A stretch of 6,896 nt of DNA from assembly GCA_003222855.1 (NCBI GenBank), contig QHXH01000036.1, positions 1 through 6,896 of the forward strand. Reading direction: 5' to 3'. Each line of letters begins with the position of its first letter. Within the stretch, counting starts at the first letter, position 1. Under the pieces are notes generated by a model. The model saw only the letters and a program-made list of their open reading frames with translations, made no database searches and was not told the origin of the DNA. Source of the DNA: Acidobacteriota bacterium (GTDB lineage Bacteria; Acidobacteriota; Blastocatellia; Pyrinomonadales; Pyrinomonadaceae). Position numbers and translations under genes: made by a program. This document shows, one piece after another, positions 1-6,400 of the stretch.

Positions 1-662
1 AGTCTTAGCCTGTCAATCTTGATCATCGGATCGGTCGCGGCAAGGTCCTGCGCTTCTTTCAGCGAACCAACTCGAAAAACAAAAATCCCCCGCAGCTCAC
101 CCTCATCACCAAACGGCCCGGCAACGACAAGCTTTTTCAGCCCCGCCAATCGCTCGATGTTTGCGATATGAGCTTTCTGTAGCTCCTGGATCTGGGGATC
201 TTTATCGTCGCCGTCTTTGCGATTCGGCCCTTTCTTCAGGAATCCGAGATACACGCTGTCGAACTTTAGCGGCACGCTGGCTTTCTGAAAAATATCTTCG
301 GAATACCAGGGATGCATCTCAGCCGTCATCAGACCTGCCTTCACCGCCGGATCTGCGTCAACCAGAGTCCTCGCTTCAGCGGCTGGTACTCGCAAAACGA
401 AAATGCCGGCCGTGTCCGTATCGTCAGAAAACGGTCCGGCGATGACTATCTTGCCCGAACTGAGCAAGGCCACAACACTGTGGCGATGCTGCAACATGAT
501 CTGATTCCGAAGATCCGGTTTCATAGTCGTCCACTCCGGCCCTTTTTTCATGATCGCCATTTGGAATTGGACCAGCTTGTGGTCCTGGCGCGGCTTACCG
601 AACGAGTACGAATTCAACATCAGCAAGAACAAAACCGAAATTGCCGTAATTCGAGTTATCAT
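1..662 (-). CDS. Exported protein with two tandem YCII-like domains (3' end outside window)
   Basis: Reading the minus strand from the ATG at 662-660 gives 220 uninterrupted codons that run off the window at base 1. Residues 1-22 look like a signal peptide: a short basic start (MITRI) and a hydrophobic core (ISVLFLLML). Two copies of a YCII-like fold follow. Copy 1 (about 30-120) has MKKGP at 38-42, IVIAGPF at 72-78, AGIFVLRV at 85-92 and DADPAV at 102-107. Copy 2 (about 135 onward) has LKKGP at 142-146, LVVAGPF at 178-184, RGIFVFRV at 191-198 and ATDPMI at 209-214. His59/His61 and His165 lie where the family His usually sits, and Asp104/Asp211 match the conserved Asp-Pro. YCII proteins are small alpha/beta-barrel relatives, some with enzymatic roles; no substrate can be inferred here. 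The family is usually cytoplasmic and single-domain, so export plus duplication is unusual. The next gene upstream on this strand ends 250 bp away, so shared transcription is uncertain. Confidence 0.85.
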   Translation of the reverse strand, partial: MITRITAISVLFLLMLNSYSFGKPRQDHKLVQFQMAIMKKGPEWTTMKPDLRNQIMLQHRHSVVALLSSGKIVIAGPFSDDTDTAGIFVLRVPAAEARTLVDADPAVKAGLMTAEMHPWYSEDIFQKASVPLKFDSVYLGFLKKGPNRKDGDDKDPQIQELQKAHIANIERLAGLKKLVVAGPFGDEGELRGIFVFRVGSLKEAQDLAATDPMIKIDRLR

Positions 663-668
663 TGTCGA

Positions 669-673
669 CCCCT
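669..673 (-). promoter_or_regulatory. Possible ribosome binding site of the YCII protein gene
   Basis: The minus strand reads AGGGG six bases before the ATG at 662. It is an imperfect Shine-Dalgarno match, but it sits at normal distance and supports the chosen start. Confidence 0.4.
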
Positions 674-727
674 GGCTCAAGATGGATAGGTTGGTTGATG
701 ACCTTTGTGTCTTTTCGCGATTACTCT

Positions 728-793
728 TTCGTGTGATTTCGTGGTTTGGTTTTTGTTGATTCATCTACAACGCAGACCACGAAATCACACGAA
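728..793. repeat. Perfect 18-bp inverted repeat with 30-nt loop
   Basis: The left arm at 728-745 (ttcgtgtgatttcgtggt) is the exact reverse complement of the right arm at 776-793. The loop is 746-775. Within and just after the right arm the word CACGAA occurs at 778-783, 788-793 and 809-814, so the arms themselves consist of short repeated units. No T-tract follows on either side, so an ordinary intrinsic terminator is unlikely. It lies in the spacer between two minus-strand genes. The motif resembles CACGAA-type dispersed intergenic repeats that I recall from acidobacterial and similar genomes; that comparison is from memory. Confidence 0.85.
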
Positions 794-912
794 CACAAAA
801 CCAATCCACACGAAGACGTCGCTTTGGGACGAAGCCGAAACCGTCAGATCGAGATTCTCTCGCTTAAACGTGCTCGAGCGAATTTAGTTCGGCCGGGGAT
901 GTTAAGACTTGT

Positions 913-1968
913 TTAATTGATCGTTGCTGTCTTTACGCAAGTGATGGGCGGCAAGCCTTCGCGGATCATCATCCACGAGTCGCCGCCATCCGTGGATCCG
1001 AACAGCTTGCCGTTGCGCGTGCCGAAGTACAGTCCGGTTGGATTATTTGCGTCGGCTTTCATGTTGTCGCGCAGAATCGTTTCGAAGGCATCCTCTTGCG
1101 GCAAACCACTGGTCAACGGCTCCCATGAACTGCCGCCGTCACGTGTGCGATAGACGCGCAGCTTGGCTTCCGGCGTGCAGCGAAACTCGTCCGACTCGAT
1201 TGGGATTATGAAAACCGTGTCGGCATTATTCGGATCGATCTCCATCGCGAACCCAAAATCGGATGGCAAGCCCTTACCGATGTCCTGCCACGAATCTCCG
1301 GCATCCTTGTGCACACATTGTCCCCATTCGGGGTATTGCTGATCGGGCGGCAGGAACCGCGCGCATATCCCACGGTTTCGCGGCTGCCAGTTTTTGCCGC
1401 CATCTTCGGTTCGATAAACACCGCCGGTTGAGATCGCGATCCACATGCGATCGCTACGGGCCGGATCGGGAAGAATCGTGTGCAGGCATAATCCGCCGCC
1501 ACCTGGCATCCACTGCGTGCGGTGCGGGTGATCGAACAAACCGCGCTCGAGACTCCATGTCTCGCCGGCATCTGCTGACTTGAAAAGCGCGGCGGGCTCG
1601 ACCCCGCAATAAAGCGCGTCGGCATCGTGTGGATCATTCGCGATTTGCCAAATCTGTTTTAGCGAAACGTCTGAGTCTTCGGGAAACTTGATGTTGTAAG
1701 TTTCCGGATCGCTCCACGTCTTGCCAAAATCGTTCGATGAACTAAGAAATGATCCCCAGAACGAACTGTTGACGGCGGCCCATAATCGCTGGCGGCCGTT
1801 ACGGCCGTCATAAGCAAACGCGTAAACGCTGCGCCCAGGAAAATACGGACCGGCTTCTTCCCAACTTCCGCGATTCGCATCCGAGCGAAACAGAAACGCG
1901 CCTTTCATGGTACCGACAAGCAAAAGATTGTCGCCGGCGTTGACGTCGATTTGGTTTGGCTTTGGCAT
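913..1968 (-). CDS. BNR/Asp-box repeat beta-propeller protein (sialidase-like fold, cytoplasmic)
   Basis: The 351-residue product has no signal peptide or membrane segment. Asp-box motifs (S/T-x-D-x-G-x-T/S-W) end at Trp85, Trp138, Trp194, Trp227, Trp282 and Trp332. A degenerate one ends at Trp36, which fits a seven-bladed propeller. The motif around LLLVGTMKGAFLF (16-28) and the C-terminal FGTRNGKLFGS segment are typical of the WD40/YVTN/BNR-like family often labelled exo-alpha-sialidase. I see no FRIP motif or arginine triad, so sialidase activity is not supported and the true function is unknown. Spacing between successive box tryptophans is 49, 53, 56, 33, 55 and 50 residues. The short fourth interval points to an in-frame loss of about 20 residues near Lys221/Asp222. 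The start is supported by GGAG seven bases upstream. Confidence 0.85.
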   Translation of the reverse strand: MPKPNQIDVNAGDNLLLVGTMKGAFLFRSDANRGSWEEAGPYFPGRSVYAFAYDGRNGRQRLWAAVNSSFWGSFLSSSNDFGKTWSDPETYNIKFPEDSDVSLKQIWQIANDPHDADALYCGVEPAALFKSADAGETWSLERGLFDHPHRTQWMPGGGGLCLHTILPDPARSDRMWIAISTGGVYRTEDGGKNWQPRNRGICARFLPPDQQYPEWGQCVHKDAGDSWQDIGKGLPSDFGFAMEIDPNNADTVFIIPIESDEFRCTPEAKLRVYRTRDGGSSWEPLTSGLPQEDAFETILRDNMKADANNPTGLYFGTRNGKLFGSTDGGDSWMMIREGLPPITCVKTATIN

Positions 1969-1975
1969 TAGGGAA

Positions 1976-1979
1976 CTCC
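1976..1979 (-). promoter_or_regulatory. Ribosome binding site of the BNR protein gene
   Basis: The minus strand carries GGAG seven bases before the ATG at 1968-1966. A second ATG overlaps this site a little further upstream but is out of frame, so the annotated start is preferred. Confidence 0.6.
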
Positions 1980-2073
1980 ATTCCTTACGTCACAGTTGAT
2001 GATTGAATTTGAAGCAGCGTTGGATTATACAGCGAGCTTCAACAGCGACAAATCGAGCGAAAGAAATCCAAGC

Positions 2074-2129
2074 CACGGATGCACACGGATTTTCACAGAT
2101 CAGAATGATTGAAGCTGTGGCAATCTGTG
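2074..2129. repeat. Ten-bp-periodic CACGGAT repeat with inverted partner
   Basis: CACGGAT occurs at 2074-2080 and 2084-2090, and CACAGAT at 2094-2100, giving an exact 10-bp period. The reverse complement of the third copy, ATCTGTG, lies at 2123-2129, so a 7-bp stem with a 22-nt loop could form. Sequences of this type (cacggat/cacagat words separated by a few bases) recur between genes in several soil-bacterial phyla as I remember them; whether it recurs in this genome cannot be seen from one window. Confidence 0.65.
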
Positions 2130-2253
2130 TCGGAATAAATGATGGCTATCTACGTCCGACGCTATTCTGACAACTCACGTAGATCGCATTTCGCGGATCT
2201 TGAGCGCGGATCTCGCGTCAACCGACTAGACTCGCGCAGTTGATTCATAGATC

Positions 2254-2271
2254 CATCCGCTCACGCGGATG
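2254..2271. other. Hairpin just past the 3' end of the membrane-protein gene
   Basis: catccgc (2254-2260) pairs perfectly with gcggatg (2265-2271) around a four-base loop. It begins three bases after the stop codon of the minus-strand gene that ends at 2274. This position suits a transcript end or 3' stabilising structure. No T-tract follows on the minus strand, so it is not a classical intrinsic terminator. Confidence 0.45.
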
Positions 2272-2273
2272 TC

Positions 2274-2759
2274 TCAGTGGATCACGGCGACCAGGCGTGC
2301 TTTTGGCTTCCCGCTAGACGGCGCGGACGTAAGGTTAATCGCTTCCCACGCTTGAACCGTCTTGCGATTCGGGCGGTGGCGCGGCTCTGCGCGTGAGAAT
2401 CTGGTCTGTGGTCTCTCGATAGAGACCGGCCCGGGTTCAGGTGGAGCAGCAGATTCGGTGAAAGTGTTTTCCTTCGAAAGCGATGTGTCATTCGCCGCCT
2501 GCGGCGCAGGACGGAAATCAATGAACGAAGCGGCGAAGGCTATCATAATCAGTACTGTTGCGGTGACGATAGCAAACAACCCGAGCCGGCCACGAAACTT
2601 GCGCTGCGCCGCGCGTCTCATCTTCAGCCAACGGTTGTTAGGAAGGGGTTCGACGGGTTTGGCCGCTTCGATTCTCTTCAAATCGAAATGTGGCGCCGGG
2701 GGCACCGGCGGGTCAATGTTCGTTTCGAAATTGGTGTTGTCTTTTAGTTCCTTCGGCAT
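2274..2759 (-). CDS. Single-pass membrane protein of unknown function, proline-rich
   Basis: The product is 161 residues and I do not recognise its family. An N-terminal segment (1-58) contains a proline-rich patch (PPVPPAPH, 17-24) and then a dense basic stretch (about 43-58, RWLKMRRAAQRKFRGR). A hydrophobic helix spans about 59-81 (LGLFAIVTATVLIMIAFAASF). The C-terminal part (82-161) is low in hydrophobics and rich in Pro, Ser, Arg and Lys. The basic flank predicts the N-terminus inside and the proline-rich tail outside the membrane. This layout is shared by many unrelated proteins such as membrane anchors and TonB-like spacers; no catalytic motif is visible. The start has no clear Shine-Dalgarno sequence, so the exact N-terminus is less certain than the gene itself. 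It is transcribed away from the cupin gene. The plus-strand reading frame opposite it has no family features. Confidence 0.65.
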   Translation of the reverse strand: MPKELKDNTNFETNIDPPVPPAPHFDLKRIEAAKPVEPLPNNRWLKMRRAAQRKFRGRLGLFAIVTATVLIMIAFAASFIDFRPAPQAANDTSLSKENTFTESAAPPEPGPVSIERPQTRFSRAEPRHRPNRKTVQAWEAINLTSAPSSGKPKARLVAVIH

Positions 2760-2910
2760 AATTATTGTTCGCGTTCAAAACGTCTTTGAGTAGTCGGTAG
2801 TGACTAATGCAAAGGGGGTGCCGTCAGTTACTCGTTTGAGAGAACTAAATCCGCAGCGAGCAGTAACGTTCAGCGATGTCACAACGATTACACTTTTGGA
2901 GAACACAAAT
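2760..2910. promoter_or_regulatory. Divergent promoter region between membrane-protein and cupin genes
   Basis: These 151 bp separate the outward-facing starts at 2759 (minus) and 2911 (plus), so promoters for both genes should lie here. TTGAGT (2786-2791) and TTGAGA (2836-2841) could serve as plus-strand -35 boxes, but neither has a good -10 partner at 16-18 bp. The specific promoters remain unassigned. Confidence 0.4.
2898..2901 (+). promoter_or_regulatory. Ribosome binding site that sets the cupin start
   Basis: GGAG lies nine bases before the ATG at 2911. No comparable site precedes the in-frame upstream start at 2800, and the product from 2911 begins directly with the typical MRIVRLYADNDGESHFED opening of this cupin group. 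The internal ATG is therefore preferred. Confidence 0.65.
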
Positions 2911-3276
2911 ATGCGAATTGTAAGACTCTATGCCGACAACGATGGCGAATCTCATTTTGAGGACGTTGAAATCGACTTGACGCTGACCGATTACGCTCCG
3001 CCCGCGCCGCCTTTGCATCTCGCTCCACTTACGTCGGCCACTCGATTTGGTTTTATGCAGGCACCGGCCGGATGGTCGAGCGACTGGCATCCCTCGCCCG
3101 CACGCAACATGTTCTTCGTCTTGACGGGCGAATGGGAAGTCACAGCCGGTGATGGTGAAACGCGACGATTCGGAACCGGCAGCGTGCTGCTGGTAGAAGA
3201 CAACCGCGGCAAAGGACACACGTCTCGCGTGACCAGCGACGAAGATTCACTGGCGGCAATGATCGAATTAGCATAG
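2911..3276 (+). CDS. Small single-domain cupin protein
   Basis: From the ATG at 2911 the product is 121 residues, a usual size for one-domain cupins. After an N-terminal strand region, DWH followed by NMFFVLTGEWEVTAGDG matches cupin motif 1, with the His and the Glu of the GE pair as likely metal ligands. FGTGSVLLVEDNRGKGH matches motif 2 with its closing His. The opening MRIVRLYADNDGESHFEDVE is characteristic of a group of small stand-alone cupins that I know only as uncharacterised. A metal-bound role in binding or converting a small molecule is possible, but no substrate is evident. No signal peptide is present, so it should be cytoplasmic. The same frame is open upstream to 2800, but those 37 residues do not look like part of the fold. 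The stop codon overlaps the first arm of the repeat element at 3275-3348. Confidence 0.85.
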   Translation: MRIVRLYADNDGESHFEDVEIDLTLTDYAPPAPPLHLAPLTSATRFGFMQAPAGWSSDWHPSPARNMFFVLTGEWEVTAGDGETRRFGTGSVLLVEDNRGKGHTSRVTSDEDSLAAMIELA

Positions 3277-3348
3277 TTTGGAGTTCCGACTTTAGTCGGC
3301 TCCTCGACCGCAAACCAAAGCCGCCGCCTGAAGGCGGTACTCCAAACT
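3275..3348. repeat. Two-hairpin element with 10-bp terminal inverted repeats
   Basis: The terminal arms agtttggagt (3275-3284) and actccaaact (3339-3348) are perfect reverse complements. Inside are two separate hairpins: ccgac/gtcgg around ttta (3286-3299) and ccgcc/ggcgg around tgaa (3324-3337). The whole could fold as a stem closing two smaller hairpins. It begins within the cupin stop codon and ends 72 bp before the protease start. It looks like a small non-coding repeat of the REP/MITE kind. I recall similar ggagttccg...ggcggtactcc units from Acidobacteriota, but copy number cannot be judged here. In RNA it could also act as a 3' processing or termination structure, although no U-tract follows. 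Confidence 0.75.
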
Positions 3349-3408
3349 TTGGCTTTGCTCTCTCGGTCGCTTCATGCTAAAAGAACCCCGCAGCCCATCC
3401 ATTTTTCT

Positions 3409-3413
3409 GGAGG
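3409..3413 (+). promoter_or_regulatory. Ribosome binding site that sets the protease start
   Basis: GGAGG lies exactly seven bases before the ATG at 3421, and a signal peptide follows directly. The in-frame upstream TTG at 3349 lies at the edge of the repeat element, lacks such a site and would add 24 residues before the signal peptide. Confidence 0.85.
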
Positions 3414-3420
3414 ACAATCC

Positions 3421-6400
3421 ATGTCACATCGTACCTCAGCGGAGAAGTTCGTTCGCCGCTCATCTTTTCTGTTAATCGCACTCTTTGCCGTAGCAGTTCT
3501 CAGCTTCAAGACGATTCATCACACGGCCCAGGCGCAAACGGCCGGCGGCACACGCCTGCTGCGTACGCCTACGGTGAGCGCCACCCAAATCGCTTTCGCT
3601 TACGCGCAAAATATTTGGACGGTGCCGCGCGCCGGCGGCATGGCGCGACGGATTACCAGCTTTCCAGGACAGACTTCAAACCCGCATTTTTCTCCTGACG
3701 GAAAATGGATCGCCTTCAGCGGCGAGTATGCCGGCAATCTCGACGTCTATGTCGTCCCGGCCGATGGCGGCGAGCCGAAGCGGCTGACCTGGCATCCAGG
3801 CGCCGACACGGTCCAGGGATGGACGGCTGACGGGCGTTCGATCATGTTTTCGTCGACGCGCGCGACCTGGTCGCCGAGTGGCGCGCCGCGTTTCTGGACT
3901 GTGCCCGTCGAAGGCGGCGTCGAAGAACCGATGGCATTGCCGCGCGGCTTCCAGGGAAAAATTTCCGCCGACGGATCTCACATCGCGTATCGCATGAATA
4001 ACTCGTGGGACGATGAGCGGCGCAACTATCGCGGCGGCCAGAATCGGCCGATCTGGATTGTCGATCTAAAGAGCTACGATCTCGTCTCACCGCCCTGGAC
4101 CGATTCCAAGGACATCGACCCGGTGTGGTCAGGCGATTCAGTCTTCTTCATTTCTGATCGCGATGGCGTGGAAAATGTCTGGAGCTATGAGACGAAATCC
4201 AGGAAGCTGGCCCAGGTCACGAAGTTCACTGACTATGATGTGAAGACGATCGACTCCGGCGCTGGTGCGATCGTGTTCGAACAAGCCGGTTATATTCATG
4301 AACTCGATCCGAAGACAGGCCGTGAACACGTCGTCAACATCACAGCGACCGGCGATTTTCCCTGGATGATGGCGCGCTGGGAAGACGTTACTAATCGTTT
4401 GACCAACATGGAATTGTCGCCGACCGGTAAGCGGATCGCCGTCGAAGCGCGCGGCGAAATCTTTACCATCCCGGCGGAAAAAGGTGACGTTCGCAATCTC
4501 ACTAATTCAAGCGCATCAGCGGAACGCGATCCCGCCTGGTCGCCGGACGGAAAATGGATTTCATACTTCAGCGATCGCTCCGGAGAATATCGTCTCTACA
4601 TCGAAGCGCAGGATGGTCTGACTCCACCACGTGAGATTGTGCTCGATCATCCGACGCACTATTACACACCTTCGTGGTCACCTGATTCGAAAAAGCTTCT
4701 TTTCACCGATACCGGCCTACACGTATGGGTGCTGGATGTCGCCAGCGGCAAAGCGAAAATCGTCGGCAACGATCCGTGGATGGTGCCGGCACGCACGCTC
4801 AATCCCGTTTGGAGTCCCGATTCCAAATGGGTCGCGTATGCAAGCCGTCTGCGATCTTTGTATCACGCAATTTTTGTGAGCAACGCAGAGACAGGCGAGA
4901 CCACGCAAGTGACCGACGGACTTGCTGATGCAGTCTGGCCCGCATGGGACGCGAGCGGCAAATATCTCTGGTTCCTCGCCTCAACTGATTTCGGCTTGCG
5001 ATCGCAATGGCTCGACATGACTTCTTATGATCATGACGAGAACTTCGGTTTGTATCTCGCCGTCCTAAAGAAAACTGATTCTAGTCCCCTGCTTCCTGAA
5101 AGCGATGAAGACCGCGGTGTTGGCACTGGCCGTCGGACTATTCCCGGCCAATGCATCGGCGACACACCGGCCGGAGCGGGGGCAGGCGGAGGCGCTGATG
5201 CCGCCGCCGGCGATCAAACACCACCCGCCCGTGGTCCAAGACAACCTGTCAGTGTGCAGATCGAATTCGACGGATTGCGACAGCGAATTATCTCGGTGCC
5301 GGGCATTGCCGAACGGCAATATTCGTCGTTGCGTTCCGGCGCCGATGGAATTGTTTATTACCTGGAAGCTACGCGCGCTCAGGGCGCGGGCGGCGGTGGT
5401 GGCTTCGGAGGCGGCGCCGCGAACGAATTGATTCGTTACCGGTTATGCAATCGACAGGCAGCAACTTTCGTTAACGGGGTGACAGCGTTTGAAGTGAGCG
5501 CCGACGGTCGGAAGTTGGTCTATCGCTCGGCCGGCGGCGGTGGCGGAGGCCGTGGAGCAGGCGCCGGCGCGGCTGGTCCACCTACGCCTTCCCTCTTCAT
5601 TGTCGACGCGGATCGCACGCCGCCGCAACCGGGCAGCGGCAGAGTGAACTTCACGCTGCGCATGTATCTCGATCCGAAAGAGGAGTTCAAACAAATCTTC
5701 AACGAAGGCTGGCGCAATCAACGCGACTATCTCTATGTTCCGAACCTGCATGGCACGGACTGGAACAAAGACAAGGAAATGTACGGAGCCATGTTGCCGT
5801 ACGTCATGCATCGTGCCGATCTGAATTATCTGATCGACATGATGGGCGCCGAGATCGCGATCGGCCATTCGTACGTGCGTGGTGGCGACATGCCCGACGT
5901 GCCGAATTCCCCGGGCGGGTTGCTGGGCGCGGACTTCGCGATCGAAAACGGCCGCTACAAAGTCACCCGCATTTATGACAACGAGAATTGGAATCCTGAT
6001 CTGCGTTCACCGCTCGCTGTTCCCGGCGCGACCGTAAACGTCGGCGATTACATTCTCGCGATCAACGGCGTCGAGTTGAAAGCGCCCGACAATATCTATC
6101 GTTTGCTCGACGGCACTGCCAATCGACAAACGTCTTTGACGGTCAACGACAAACCGACGATGGATGGTGCGCGTCATGTGGTTGTGATTCCGGTAGCAAC
6201 TGAACAAGCTCTGCGCACGCGCGCGTGGGTTGAATCGAATCGTCGGCTGGTTGAAAAACTTTCCGATGGCCAACTTGCCTATGTATATCTGCCGAACACC
6301 GGCCAGCCCGGCTACACGAGTTTCAATCGTTATTACTTTTCTCAGCAGGATAAGAAAGGCGCGATCATCGATGAGCGTTACAACGGAGGAGGCTCAGCCG

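Larger units (their letters stand above)
663..912. other. Intergenic spacer between the BNR and YCII genes
   Basis: No credible gene is present on either strand; the short plus-strand reading frames here lack a ribosome binding site and recognisable content. Apart from the 18-bp inverted repeat, it holds a small hairpin at 850-862 (cgaga/tctcg, three-base loop) and a palindrome gctcgagc. The promoter of the YCII gene should lie in the part nearest 662, but no clear -35/-10 pair stands out. Confidence 0.6.
1969..2273. other. Gene-free spacer with several short repeats
   Basis: This 305-bp stretch separates two minus-strand genes and has no reading frame worth calling. It holds a 10-bp-periodic repeat at 2074-2100 with an inverted partner at 2123-2129, a 9-bp direct repeat cgcggatct at 2192-2200 and 2205-2213, and a 7-bp-stem hairpin at 2254-2271. 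The promoter of the BNR gene should lie near 1980-2060, but no convincing -35/-10 pair could be picked out. Confidence 0.6.

Noticed and set aside
161..759. Three overlapping plus-strand frames in the first 760 bases
   Set aside because: Up to base 662 they are antisense to the double-YCII gene, whose product has clear repeated motifs. The plus-strand frames encode unstructured Arg-rich sequence.
728..793. Inverted repeat as an intrinsic terminator of the BNR gene
   Set aside because: The loop is 30 nt, it starts about 120 bp after the stop codon, and no T-tract follows on the minus strand.
663..912. A small gene (for example a MoaD/ThiS-like one) after the BNR gene
   Set aside because: The minus strand of this spacer has stops in its frames and no start with a plausible product, so no such gene is present.
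1206..1637. Long minus-strand frame inside the BNR gene (143 codons)
   Set aside because: It overlaps the Asp-box repeats of the real gene in another frame and shows only Arg/Ser/Pro-rich composition typical of shadow frames.
2362..2793. Plus-strand frame of 143 codons opposite the membrane-protein gene
   Set aside because: It is antisense to a frame with a coherent membrane-protein layout. Its own product has no family features, and it has no clear ribosome binding site.
2800..2910. N-terminal extension of the cupin from the upstream in-frame start
   Set aside because: There is no ribosome binding site before 2800, the 37 residues do not resemble the cupin fold, and GGAG precedes the ATG at 2911.
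3421..3540. Twin-arginine export signal on the protease (RRSSFLL)
   Set aside because: The Phe is one position too far from the Arg pair for the usual motif and the hydrophobic stretch is typical of an ordinary Sec signal, so Tat export is not supported.
5105..5431. Plus-strand frame of 108 codons starting with a signal-peptide-like sequence (MKTAVLALAVGLF...)
   Set aside because: It lies entirely inside the protease gene in another frame, has no ribosome binding site and no recognisable domain after the hydrophobic start. The resemblance is a by-product of the GC-rich composition.
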